A stretch of 64,000 nt of DNA from Marinirhabdus sp050859505 (GTDB lineage: Bacteria > Bacteroidota > Bacteroidia > Flavobacteriales > Flavobacteriaceae). Below are positions 1-7,611 of the stretch, piece after piece. The notes under the pieces are model-generated. The model did no database searches, was not told the origin of the DNA, and saw only the letters and a list, made by a program, of their open reading frames with translations. The stretch lies in the NCBI RefSeq assembly GCF_050859505.1, contig NZ_CP193934.1, positions 496,001 through 560,000 of the forward strand. Direction: 5' to 3'. How positions within the stretch are numbered: the first letter of the stretch is position 1; every line of letters starts with the position of its first letter. A program made the translations under genes and the position numbers.

Positions 1-28
1 CTGTGATATAAATTGTAATATCTGACAT
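1..28 (-). CDS. 2Fe-2S ferredoxin, N-terminal fragment (runs off the window)
   Basis: Only the first nine codons are inside the window; they read MSDITIYIT from an ATG at 28 on the minus strand. This resembles the first strand of flavobacterial adrenodoxin-type 2Fe-2S ferredoxins, which commonly sit next to the ferredoxin-NADP reductase gene, as here. The cluster-binding cysteines would lie outside the window, so the call depends on the N-terminus and the neighbour. The 69 bases to the next gene hold no clear promoter. Confidence 0.5.
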
Positions 29-97
29 AAAATTACCTTCTACTCCCAGCCCGAAAGATGTATTCTGGCGGACACTCTGGGTGACATTTAAAATAAA

Positions 98-1150
98 TTA
101 ATCTATAGATTTTACAACAGCTTTTGGAGCTTCTTTTTTACTGCCATCAAATCCTTCTACACCACCAACTGTTGTATATTTCATAACATAACGCTTGTCT
201 GGAAAAATACGTTGGTAGGCACTTTGGCACATTAACGTAGCTTCGTGGAAGCCGCACAATATGAGTTTTAATTTTCCAGGATACGTATTTACATCGCCAA
301 TAGCATAAATACCCGGAATGTTGGTTTGGTAGTCTAAGGTATTATCCACCTTAATGGCATTTTTTTCAATTTCCAATCCCCAATCGGCTATAGGCCCCAA
401 TTTAGGCGCCAGACCAAACAGTGGGATGAAATGATCACATTCTTTATTAAAAACTTCGGCACCTCTCTTTATGGAAACTCCTTCTACATTTGTTTCACCA
501 ACAATCCCTATAATTTCGGCTGGAGTAAGAAGCTCAATCTTACCCGCATTTTTAAGTTCCTGTACTTTTTCGACGGAGTCCAACGCTCCTCTAAATTCAT
601 TTCTACGATGTACCAGCGCCACACTTTGGGCCACGTCAGTTAAGAAAATACTCCAATCTAAAGCACTGTCGCCACCACCCGCGATAATTACTTTCTTGTT
701 TCTATATAATTCGGGATCTCTAATAATATACTCTACCCCTTTGTCTTCAAATTCTGAAATATTAGTAATTGGTGGCTTGCGCGGCTCAAAACTTCCCAGT
801 CCGCCAGCAATTGCAACAATGGGCGCGTGGTGTTTTGTGCCTTTATTCGTGGTTACGATAAATGTATTGTCTTCTAACTTTTCAATAGTTTGAGCACGTT
901 CGCCCAAGGTAAACCCTGGTTGGAATGGCTCGATCTGTTTCATTAAATTAGACACTAAATCGCCTGCCAGAATTTCTGGAAAAGCCGGGATATCGTAGAT
1001 AGGTTTTTTGGGATAGATTTCAGAACATTGTCCGCCAGGTTGTGGCAAAGCGTCTATTAAATGACATTTTAGTTTTAGTAATCCTGCTTCAAAGACAGTA
1101 AATAATCCTGTTGGCCCTGCGCCAATAATAAGAATATCGGTTTTAATCAT
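98..1150 (-). CDS. Ferredoxin/flavodoxin--NADP(+) reductase (thioredoxin-reductase-like type)
   Basis: FAD-dependent reductase of 350 aa that moves electrons between NADPH and ferredoxin or flavodoxin. The N-terminal FAD site GAGPTG is at residues 10-15. A second Rossmann site, GGGDSA, is at 158-163, followed by HRRNEFR (181-187), which binds the NADP 2'-phosphate. GDVNTYPGK near residue 287 is the second FAD contact. The redox CxxC of thioredoxin reductase is absent, which separates this family from TrxB. A ferredoxin gene begins just beyond its stop codon, and Fe-S assembly genes nfu and mrp lie upstream on the same strand, so this looks like a small iron-sulfur/redox cluster. Confidence 0.9.
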   Translation of the reverse strand: MIKTDILIIGAGPTGLFTVFEAGLLKLKCHLIDALPQPGGQCSEIYPKKPIYDIPAFPEILAGDLVSNLMKQIEPFQPGFTLGERAQTIEKLEDNTFIVTTNKGTKHHAPIVAIAGGLGSFEPRKPPITNISEFEDKGVEYIIRDPELYRNKKVIIAGGGDSALDWSIFLTDVAQSVALVHRRNEFRGALDSVEKVQELKNAGKIELLTPAEIIGIVGETNVEGVSIKRGAEVFNKECDHFIPLFGLAPKLGPIADWGLEIEKNAIKVDNTLDYQTNIPGIYAIGDVNTYPGKLKLILCGFHEATLMCQSAYQRIFPDKRYVMKYTTVGGVEGFDGSKKEAPKAVVKSID

Positions 1151-1151
1151 A

Positions 1152-1172
1152 TTTCGACTCCGCTTAGTATGC
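1152..1172. repeat. Short intergenic repeat, TTCGACTCCGC type
   Basis: A 20-base word in the gap between the reductase and nfu genes recurs almost exactly at 57644-57663, after ahcY. The only difference in the core is CTTAG versus CTCAG. It belongs to the same loose family as the TCGACTGCGCTCGA inverted repeats elsewhere in the window, which are confined to intergenic DNA. Confidence 0.6.
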
Positions 1173-1196
1173 AGCGGTCATATTATTTTATTGAAT

Positions 1197-1439
1197 TTAC
1201 CCTTCTACGTTGATTACTTGTTCAATCTGTGGCGCATATTTTTTTATGGTCATTTCAACACCACTTTTTAAGGTCATTTGATTTACAGAACACCCCACAC
1301 AAGCCCCTTGCAATTGTACTCTTACAATTTTATCATCTTCAACGGATAGCAATTTAATATCTCCTCCATCATTCTGAAGAAAAGGTCGTATTTCTTCTAG
1401 GGCAGCTTCAATTTTATCGTGTAATGTAAGTATTTCCAT
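1197..1439 (-). CDS. NifU C-terminal-domain (Nfu) iron-sulfur scaffold protein
   Basis: Small 80-aa protein consisting only of the Nfu domain, which holds and passes on a 4Fe-4S cluster in the cytoplasm. The conserved motif CVGC is at residues 47-50, preceded by the family's NDGGDI stretch at 23-28. It lies 3 bases downstream of the mrp stop codon on the same strand, so the two are very likely co-transcribed; both work in Fe-S cluster delivery. Confidence 0.9.
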   Translation of the reverse strand: MEILTLHDKIEAALEEIRPFLQNDGGDIKLLSVEDDKIVRVQLQGACVGCSVNQMTLKSGVEMTIKKYAPQIEQVINVEG

Positions 1440-1442
1440 AAT

Positions 1443-2579
1443 TTATTTTTTAACGGCGCTACAGCCAGCCATTGTTGTTATTTTAATGGCTTCAGTTGGA
1501 GGTAAGGTATCATTTCTTTTTACGGTTTCTGCCACTACATTCCTAGTAATTTCTTCGAATGCAGCCTCAATAGGGGATGCGGTCTGTAATGCTGCCGGAC
1601 GACCAATATCTCCTGCTTCACGTATGCTTTGCACCAATGGTATTTCACCTAAAAAAGGGACTTCAAGATCTTCGGCCAGATTTTTAGCGCCTCCATTTCC
1701 GAAGATATAATATTTATTATCTGGTAATTCTTCGGGTGTGAAATACGACATGTTTTCAATCACTCCCAGCACTGGTACTTGTATATTTTCCTGCTGAAAC
1801 ATTGCCACCCCTTTTCTAGCATCTGCCAAAGCTACCGTTTGTGGCGTACTTACTATAACAGCTCCTGTGATAGGCAACGACTGCATAATGCTTAAGTGAA
1901 TATCTCCCGTTCCCGGAGGCAAATCCAATAACATAAAATCTAATTCGCCCCAGGCTGCGTCAAAAATTAATTGATTTAATGCCTTAGAAGCCATAGGACC
2001 TCTCCAAATTACTGCTTGATTGGGTTTTGTAAAGAAACCAATGGACAATACTTTTACGCCGTGACTTTCAACCGGTTTCATTTTGCTCTTTCCATTTACG
2101 TTTATAGATAATGGACGTTCATTAAAAACATCGAACATTAATGGAATAGACGGTCCATAAATATCGGCATCCAGCACCCCTACTTTAAAGCCCATTTTTG
2201 CTAGGGTAACAGCAAGATTTGCCGTAACAGTAGATTTCCCTACACCCCCTTTTCCTGATGCCACAGCAACTATGTTTTTAATACCGGGAACAGGCTTCCC
2301 TTTTATTAAATTGGCATTTTCCTTTTCAGGAGCTTCCACTTTAATATTCACTTTCACCTGCGCATCTTTAGAAACTTTTTCCTGAATGATCGCAATGATG
2401 TCCTGCTCTGCACGTTTTTTGATGTGCAGTGCGGGGGTGGTCATTTTTATATCTACAACCACCTCATCTGCAAAAGTGATTACGTTAAGGACGGCACCAC
2501 TTTCCACCATATTCTTTCCTTCTCCAGCAAGCGAGATACTTTCTAACGCTTTTAAAATGTCTTGTTTATTGAATTTCAT
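1443..2579 (-). CDS. Mrp/NBP35-family P-loop ATPase, Fe-S cluster carrier
   Basis: 378 aa. Residues 1-85 form a MIP18/DUF59-type domain. The rest is a deviant-Walker-A ATPase with SGKGGVGKST at 108-117 and the switch sequence DLPPGTGD near 220. Mrp/ApbC proteins bind and transfer Fe-S clusters in an ATP-dependent way. It is first in a two-gene unit with nfu. The fused N-terminal domain is normal for Bacteroidota members. The eukaryotic NBP35 N-terminal cysteines are not present. Confidence 0.92.
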   Translation of the reverse strand: MKFNKQDILKALESISLAGEGKNMVESGAVLNVITFADEVVVDIKMTTPALHIKKRAEQDIIAIIQEKVSKDAQVKVNIKVEAPEKENANLIKGKPVPGIKNIVAVASGKGGVGKSTVTANLAVTLAKMGFKVGVLDADIYGPSIPLMFDVFNERPLSINVNGKSKMKPVESHGVKVLSIGFFTKPNQAVIWRGPMASKALNQLIFDAAWGELDFMLLDLPPGTGDIHLSIMQSLPITGAVIVSTPQTVALADARKGVAMFQQENIQVPVLGVIENMSYFTPEELPDNKYYIFGNGGAKNLAEDLEVPFLGEIPLVQSIREAGDIGRPAALQTASPIEAAFEEITRNVVAETVKRNDTLPPTEAIKITTMAGCSAVKK

Positions 2580-2601
2580 TATTAAGATTGATTCTAAGTT
2601 G

Positions 2602-2609
2602 CAAATATA
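2602..2609 (-). promoter_or_regulatory. -7 box of the mrp-nfu promoter
   Basis: Read on the minus strand this is TATATTTG, a perfect match to the Bacteroidota -7 consensus TAnnTTTG, 22 bases before the mrp ATG. No TTG is seen at the usual -33 distance, so the -33 element is weak. Confidence 0.55.
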
Positions 2610-2788
2610 CGGCGCAAGGTTTAGAATAGAAAAGAGATAGATTGAAATGATTTATGGTGGGATAAGTATTTTCAGAAAGACAATGAAAAGAAATATACTA
2701 TTATTTGTAAAATTTTATAAAATTAGCAAAAAACACACACCCTTTTTGTCTTTCTCTGGGTCGTGCCTTTCTTGTCGGAAACACTTCT

Positions 2789-3124
2789 CTAGAGGGGAGG
2801 TAAATTGGTCATTGGATCCCAAAAAAGTGTTTCAAAATTCTGAATTTGATGTTCGATCACTTCTACGCCTTCGCTTTCCAGCAATTGCTGCATTAGGTTG
2901 GTGCCTTGAAAATGATGTTTCCCTGTGAGCAGTCCTTTCCTGTTTACTACGCGATGAGCGGGAACATTTTCTTTTTTCCCCGAAGCATTCATGGCCCAAC
3001 CCACCATCCTCGCACTTCCTGCAGCTCCGAGATATTTTGCAATGGCACCATAGCTGGTTACCCTTCCGTACGGGATTTGGATAGCAACCTGATATACTTT
3101 TTCAAAGAAATTAGCCTCGGCCAT
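2789..3124 (-). CDS. Alkyltransferase-like protein (MGMT fold without the active-site cysteine)
   Basis: 111 aa matching the DNA-binding C-terminal domain of O6-methylguanine methyltransferases: IPYGRVTSYG at 17-26, then GWAMN and the active-site region at 55-59. The methyl-accepting PCHRV motif is PAHRV here, so the protein cannot take an alkyl group. Alkyltransferase-like proteins bind O6-alkylguanine, flip it out and hand the lesion to nucleotide excision repair. The last residues (NLPPL) are encoded by a CCTCCCCTC run that looks like a decayed palindromic repeat, so the C-terminus may be a repeat-derived extension. Confidence 0.85.
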   Translation of the reverse strand: MAEANFFEKVYQVAIQIPYGRVTSYGAIAKYLGAAGSARMVGWAMNASGKKENVPAHRVVNRKGLLTGKHHFQGTNLMQQLLESEGVEVIEHQIQNFETLFWDPMTNLPPL

Positions 3125-3125
3125 T

Positions 3126-3755
3126 TTAAAAATTGTTGAAAATTTTAAAGAAAGTAATTGCAGAAATAATAGCTGTAATTAAACCTATGATATAATTCAT
3201 ATTAACTCCTTTTTTTTCGGGCTTGTGTTTTTTTCGAAAAAACCACACATAAATGGTTAACATCATAAACGTTCCCATTCCAGATGCTAAAACGGCCGCC
3301 AAAAGCTCTAACTGCCCAAAACTGAACCAGCCGAAACCTGCAAACGTAATACTTATATAAAGCCAATACGGCAAAGGCAACAAATTGAGAAGTGCCAAGA
3401 GCATCCCGGAAAAAAAACGATTGGTTTTTGAATGTCGCTCCATGCCTTCTGGAATTTCCCTCCGCGTATCTTTTGCGATGAAAAAGAAATAAATAGTTAG
3501 GCAAATAAATATCCCCAGCCCAACTTTTTGAAGCATATCCACATACTCTGGATGCATGTCTAAAAAACGAGCAAAAATAAGCGCGATGTAGGTTTGTAAC
3601 ATCACAGTTACACAAACCCCAAGAGAAAACGTTAATGCTCGCTTACGCCCTTCTTTTACACTTACCTTAGCTGCATACATATTGAGCAAACCAGGCGGAA
3701 TGACACCAATAAGTGCTGCTACAAAGCCAATAATAAAATTTAAAAGAATAGACAT
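3126..3755 (-). CDS. LysE-family amino-acid/metabolite exporter
   Basis: 209-aa integral membrane protein with about six hydrophobic segments. It starts with the LysE-type first helix containing IPPGLLN near residue 20, which fits the family's characteristic N-terminal proline-containing segment. The family exports amino acids and similar small molecules; the substrate cannot be told from sequence. Its stop codon is one base from the alkyltransferase-like start, so the two genes are probably co-transcribed. Confidence 0.8.
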   Translation of the reverse strand: MSILLNFIIGFVAALIGVIPPGLLNMYAAKVSVKEGRKRALTFSLGVCVTVMLQTYIALIFARFLDMHPEYVDMLQKVGLGIFICLTIYFFFIAKDTRREIPEGMERHSKTNRFFSGMLLALLNLLPLPYWLYISITFAGFGWFSFGQLELLAAVLASGMGTFMMLTIYVWFFRKKHKPEKKGVNMNYIIGLITAIISAITFFKIFNNF

Positions 3756-3785
3756 TAAGGGTTAGTTTGCTCCGTCAATATACAA

Positions 3786-4466
3786 TTATTTGTTACGGAA
3801 TTTAAAACGGATGTAGGTAATCTTTTTATCCACTTCAAGATACTGGCTTTCATAAAAGGTCTGGATAGAAATTACTTCTTCCGGCGAATGGGAATTCCCA
3901 TAAACATCATGATGGGCGTATTCAATGTCTTCATCCAACCCATGCAAAAGCCCTAACGTATAGCCGTGCATAAACTCGCTATCGGTTTTAAGGTGCACAA
4001 TGCCTTCGGGCTTTAGGATGAGCCTGTATTTGTCTAAAAATTCCTGATTGGTTAGACGGTGCTTGGTACGCTTGTACTTAATTTGTGGATCTGGAAAGGT
4101 AATCCATAGTTCATCCACTTCATTTTCGGCAAATAAAAAATTGATTAGTTCTATTTGAGTACGCAGGAAACCTACATTTTTCATACTTTCTTCCAAAGCA
4201 GTTTTTGCTCCTCTCCAAAAACGAGCTCCTTTAATATCTATTCCCAGAAAATTTTTGTTGGGGTATTTGCGGGCCAGGTTTACGGAATATTCTCCTTTTC
4301 CACAACCCAATTCCAACACCAGGGGATTTTCATTCTTAAAAAAATCTTTTTTCCAGTTTCCTTTTAAGCTGAAGGTTCCATCGGTTACTTCTGCCCTTGT
4401 TGGTTGCACAACGTTATCAAAAGTTTCGTTCTCTCTAAAGCGTTTTAATTTGTTTTTACTTCCCAC
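3786..4466 (-). CDS. trmB: tRNA (guanine-46-N7)-methyltransferase
   Basis: 226 aa. SAM-dependent methyltransferase that makes m7G46 in the tRNA variable loop. The SAM-binding motif LELGCGKGEYS is at about 51-61. The catalytic region WITFPDPQIKYKRTKHRL lies around 120-137 and carries the conserved PDP. The start is a GTG at 4466 giving MGSKNKLKRF, which matches the family's basic N-terminus. It is transcribed away from the divergent glycosyltransferase gene. Confidence 0.93.
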   Translation of the reverse strand: MGSKNKLKRFRENETFDNVVQPTRAEVTDGTFSLKGNWKKDFFKNENPLVLELGCGKGEYSVNLARKYPNKNFLGIDIKGARFWRGAKTALEESMKNVGFLRTQIELINFLFAENEVDELWITFPDPQIKYKRTKHRLTNQEFLDKYRLILKPEGIVHLKTDSEFMHGYTLGLLHGLDEDIEYAHHDVYGNSHSPEEVISIQTFYESQYLEVDKKITYIRFKFRNK

Positions 4467-4591
4467 CGTTTGGTTGTTTTGAACTATTTGTATTTTTTCT
4501 TTAATTGATGGTTCCTTTCAGGATTGGGGTAAAACACCAATTTTTAATAATTCGGTAAAATTAAGGAAATATAACTCGGGGGAATTCTAGT

Positions 4592-4599
4592 TACTTTTG
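4592..4599 (+). promoter_or_regulatory. -7 box upstream of the MurG-like glycosyltransferase
   Basis: TACTTTTG matches the TAnnTTTG -7 consensus and lies about 42 bases before the proposed CTG start at 4642. No clear TTG is found 17-23 bases upstream. Confidence 0.4.
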
Positions 4600-4641
4600 T
4601 TTTTTTAACTTGAAGAAAATTAATGCAACCTTACATTTCAG

Positions 4642-5715
4642 CTGAAACCTAAAAAAACCATACTCGTTGCCCCATTACATTGGGGTTTGGGACACGCCAC
4701 AAGGTGTATTCCCATTATTCGCTCTTTGCTGAAAAGTAATTACAACGTTTTATTGGGAAGCGATGGCGCCGCATTATGGTTGCTAAAAAAAGAATTTCCA
4801 GCACTTGAATACATAGAACTTCCTGCTTACAATGTTACCTACACTAAAAAAGGAACGTTTTTTAAGTGGAAACTCTTACTGAAACTTCCGCACCTAAAAA
4901 AAACGATAACGGCCGAAAAAAAAGTAGTGAAGCAATTGGTTTCGGAAGGTAAAATTCAAGGCATCATAAGTGATAGTCGAATGGGTGTACTGAGCCAAAA
5001 AGTGCCTTCCGTTTTTATGACGCATCAATTAAACGTGCTGTCTGGAAACACCTCTTATTTCAGTAGTAAAATACACCAAAAAATTATTAAAAATTTTACC
5101 GAATGCTGGGTGCCTGATGTTGCCGGCCCTATAAATCTAAGTGGAAAATTAGGTCATATGACAGTAGCAACCAACTTACCCGTAAAATATATTGGTCCTT
5201 TAAGCAGGATGTCCAAAAAAAAACAAACGAAAAAGTTTGATGTCTTGTGTTTGCTCTCCGGACCTGAACCACAACGCACTATTTTAGAGAAAAAACTACT
5301 GGAAACCTTTAGTAAATCTGAAAAAAAGGTTGCTTTGGTACAGGGCCTGGTAGGCAAAGAAAAAACAAGGCTGCTCTCAAAAAATATAACAGTTTATAAT
5401 TATCTAGAAACTGAAGGCTTGGAAACCCTTATCAATGAAAGTGACGTAGTGGTTGCTCGTTCTGGCTACACAACTATTATGGATTTGGCCGTGCTAAACA
5501 AACCTGCTTTTTTTATCCCTACACCAGGACAATACGAGCAAAAATATCTAGCCGATACATTGAAAGAGCAAGGTGTGGTTCCTAGTTGCCAACAGGATAA
5601 ATTTACAGAGAAAAAGTTGCATAAAATTGCCCTTTATAAGGGTCTTGGTGGGTTTTCTGCTCGTGAGGATTATTCAGAACTATTCGGCCTTTTCGAGGGT
5701 GAACGAAAACTCTGA
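4642..5715 (+). CDS. MurG-like UDP-sugar glycosyltransferase, non-ATG start
   Basis: About 357 aa in the GT-B fold. The N-terminal glycine loop reads WGLGHATR, and the C-terminal donor site has VVARSGYTTIMDLA with a nearby PTPGQYEQ, as in MurG-related transferases of Bacteroidota. The frame is open back to a TAA at 4621 and has no in-frame ATG. The family's usual N-terminus (KPKKTILVAPLHWGLGHATR) lies entirely upstream of the first TTG (4687), so that TTG cannot be the real start. CTG at 4642 is the best candidate. The ATG at 4623 is in another frame and stops after nine codons. The 3' end overlaps the convergent kinase gene by 36 bases. Confidence 0.75.
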   Translation: MKPKKTILVAPLHWGLGHATRCIPIIRSLLKSNYNVLLGSDGAALWLLKKEFPALEYIELPAYNVTYTKKGTFFKWKLLLKLPHLKKTITAEKKVVKQLVSEGKIQGIISDSRMGVLSQKVPSVFMTHQLNVLSGNTSYFSSKIHQKIIKNFTECWVPDVAGPINLSGKLGHMTVATNLPVKYIGPLSRMSKKKQTKKFDVLCLLSGPEPQRTILEKKLLETFSKSEKKVALVQGLVGKEKTRLLSKNITVYNYLETEGLETLINESDVVVARSGYTTIMDLAVLNKPAFFIPTPGQYEQKYLADTLKEQGVVPSCQQDKFTEKKLHKIALYKGLGGFSAREDYSELFGLFEGERKL

Positions 5716-6723
5716 CCCAATTCCAATCTGGCTTTCTACATAAATTTTTTCGGTATGGGCTTCCACTATATGTTTTACAATGGCAAGACCTAAACCGCTA
5801 CCCCCTTCTTTGCGGGAACCACTTTTGTCTACCCTAAAAAAACGTTCAAACAATCGGGTTAGATTTTCTTTTTCAATGCCTTCTCCATTATCGGTAATAC
5901 GTACCAACACCTTGTTATTTACAAACTCTTCAATACTTACTTCTGTAGTACCGTCTTTCACTCCGTATTTAATGGAATTCACGATAAGATTGGTAAGCAC
6001 TTGTTGGATTCGTTCTCTATCTGCATAGACAAAAATACTATCGTCATACTCAATATCGAACGTAAGGGTTATTCGTTTTTTGGCAGCCTTCATTTCCAAA
6101 AGATCAAAAACACTTTGCACAAGTTCTATGATATTAAACGCTTCTTCATGTAAATTAAGATCACCCGCTTCCAATTTGGTAATCATATCCAAATCTCTAA
6201 TAATATGAATAAGGCGTTCTACTCCTTTATTGGCACGCTGCAGGTATTTTTTTCGTACCGCTTTATCTTTCATAGCACCTTCTAACAGTGTAAGAATGTA
6301 ACCCTGAACGGTAAAAAGAGGCGTTTTTAATTCGTGAGAGATATTTCCTAGAAATTCTCTTCGGTAGTTTTCTCGTACTTTAAGAGATTCAATTTCTAGT
6401 TTTTTGTCTTTAGCAAAACGCTCTACTTCTTTGGTTAGGGTTTCCATATCTGTAGTAACCCGTTTGGGAGAAAAAGTAGCAGCATCGAGTAAGCGCACAT
6501 CTTCGTAAATTTTCACTACTCTTTTGTAGATAAATTTTTGAACGCGATATTGAATAATAAAGAATGAAAAAAGATAACAAACAACAGCATATCCACCAAG
6601 GAACCAATAACTAATAGTTCCGTTCACATAAAAAAAAACACCCATTATGAGTGTTAAAAATAGCGTGATAAACGTAGAAGTATACGCCGCAAATTTATAT
6701 GTTTTCTTAAATGGTCTTGCCAC
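5680..6723 (-). CDS. PhoR-like sensor histidine kinase
   Basis: 347 aa. Two membrane helices at about 13-33 and 42-58 leave almost no periplasmic loop, so sensing is probably within the membrane or cytoplasmic. A short HAMP-like linker follows. The H-box GNISHELKTPL has phosphorylatable His130. N-box NLIVNSIKYG, DNGEGI and GSGLGLAIVKHIV complete the ATPase domain. Its start codon overlaps the stop of the upstream response regulator by one base, so the pair is translationally coupled. The signal is unknown. Confidence 0.9.
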   Translation of the reverse strand: MARPFKKTYKFAAYTSTFITLFLTLIMGVFFYVNGTISYWFLGGYAVVCYLFSFFIIQYRVQKFIYKRVVKIYEDVRLLDAATFSPKRVTTDMETLTKEVERFAKDKKLEIESLKVRENYRREFLGNISHELKTPLFTVQGYILTLLEGAMKDKAVRKKYLQRANKGVERLIHIIRDLDMITKLEAGDLNLHEEAFNIIELVQSVFDLLEMKAAKKRITLTFDIEYDDSIFVYADRERIQQVLTNLIVNSIKYGVKDGTTEVSIEEFVNNKVLVRITDNGEGIEKENLTRLFERFFRVDKSGSRKEGGSGLGLAIVKHIVEAHTEKIYVESQIGIGSEFSFTLEKAE

Positions 6724-7406
6724 TATACTACAAATTTATATCCTACTCCTTTTACTGTTTTAAATTTTTCATCGCCCAACTTCTCTCGTAATTTACGAAT
6801 ATGCACATCTATGGTTCTTCCTCCAACAACAACTTCGTTACCCCAAACTCTATCCAGAATATCCTCTCTTTTAAATACCTTTCCTGGCTTTGAAGCAAGT
6901 AGTGCGAGTAATTCAAATTCTTTTCTAGGAAGTGCAATTTCTTTTTTGCCTAAAACAACCCTATATTCCTCCCTATTTATGACCAAGTTACCTAATTTTA
7001 CGCTAGTATCATCTCCTGAAGGCTCTTTAAAGCGTCTAAGCAAAGCCTTTACTTTACTAATAAGCACTTTTGGCTTTACAGGTTTGGTAATATAATCGTC
7101 TGCTCCTGCCTCAAAACCGGCTACTTGGGAATAATCTTCGCCTCTTGCCGTGAAGAACGTTATAATAGTTTCGGACAACTCTGGGATATTTCTAAGTTTT
7201 TCACAAGCTTCAATACCGTCCATTTCTGGCATCATCACATCCAAAATTATTAAGTGAGGGGTTTCCTTTTTAGCCATTGCAATGGCTTCCAGACCATTTT
7301 CTGCAGTAAGTACCTGGTATCCTTCCGCAGTAAGATTATATCCTACAATTTCCAGAATATCCGGCTCATCGTCTACTAATAAAATCTTGATGTTTTTCTT
7401 TTTCAT
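6723..7406 (-). CDS. OmpR/PhoB-family response regulator
   Basis: 227 aa. The receiver domain (1-125) has the acidic pair D12/D13, phospho-acceptor D56 in LIILDVMMP, and switch lysine in ITKPVKP. A winged-helix DNA-binding domain follows (about 133-227), with the conserved GRTIDVHIRKLREKLG recognition region. It forms an operon with the kinase at 5680. Acts as a phosphorylation-controlled transcription factor; targets cannot be inferred. Confidence 0.92.
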   Translation of the reverse strand: MKKKNIKILLVDDEPDILEIVGYNLTAEGYQVLTAENGLEAIAMAKKETPHLIILDVMMPEMDGIEACEKLRNIPELSETIITFFTARGEDYSQVAGFEAGADDYITKPVKPKVLISKVKALLRRFKEPSGDDTSVKLGNLVINREEYRVVLGKKEIALPRKEFELLALLASKPGKVFKREDILDRVWGNEVVVGGRTIDVHIRKLREKLGDEKFKTVKGVGYKFVV

Positions 7407-7575
7407 TTTACGAATGTATTATCAAAAAGTTAAAGATACTACAAATACAAATGATGCTATACCCACCAAACCATTGTTAACGTTTAGGTAACAAAAGCTT
7501 ATAGATTTGGTGATTTAGAGAAAGTAAAGTAACTCTATTGCACTGAAAATAAATACATTCTAAAAAGGTTTTGAT

Positions 7576-7583
7576 TATATTTG
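7576..7583 (+). promoter_or_regulatory. -7 box before the T9SS-exported protein gene
   Basis: TATATTTG, a perfect TAnnTTTG match, 28 bases upstream of the ATG at 7612. The nearest upstream TTG outside the box region (7538-7540) is too far away for a standard -33 element. Confidence 0.5.
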
Positions 7584-7611
7584 TATTGGCTCCCCGCAAT
7601 TTTTTTACAAT

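Noticed and set aside
2647..2928. Plus-strand frame antisense to the alkyltransferase-like gene
   Set aside because: The opposite strand has clear MGMT-fold motifs; this product has none.
4623..4652. ATG at 4623 as the start of the glycosyltransferase
   Set aside because: It is in a different frame and runs into a stop after nine codons.
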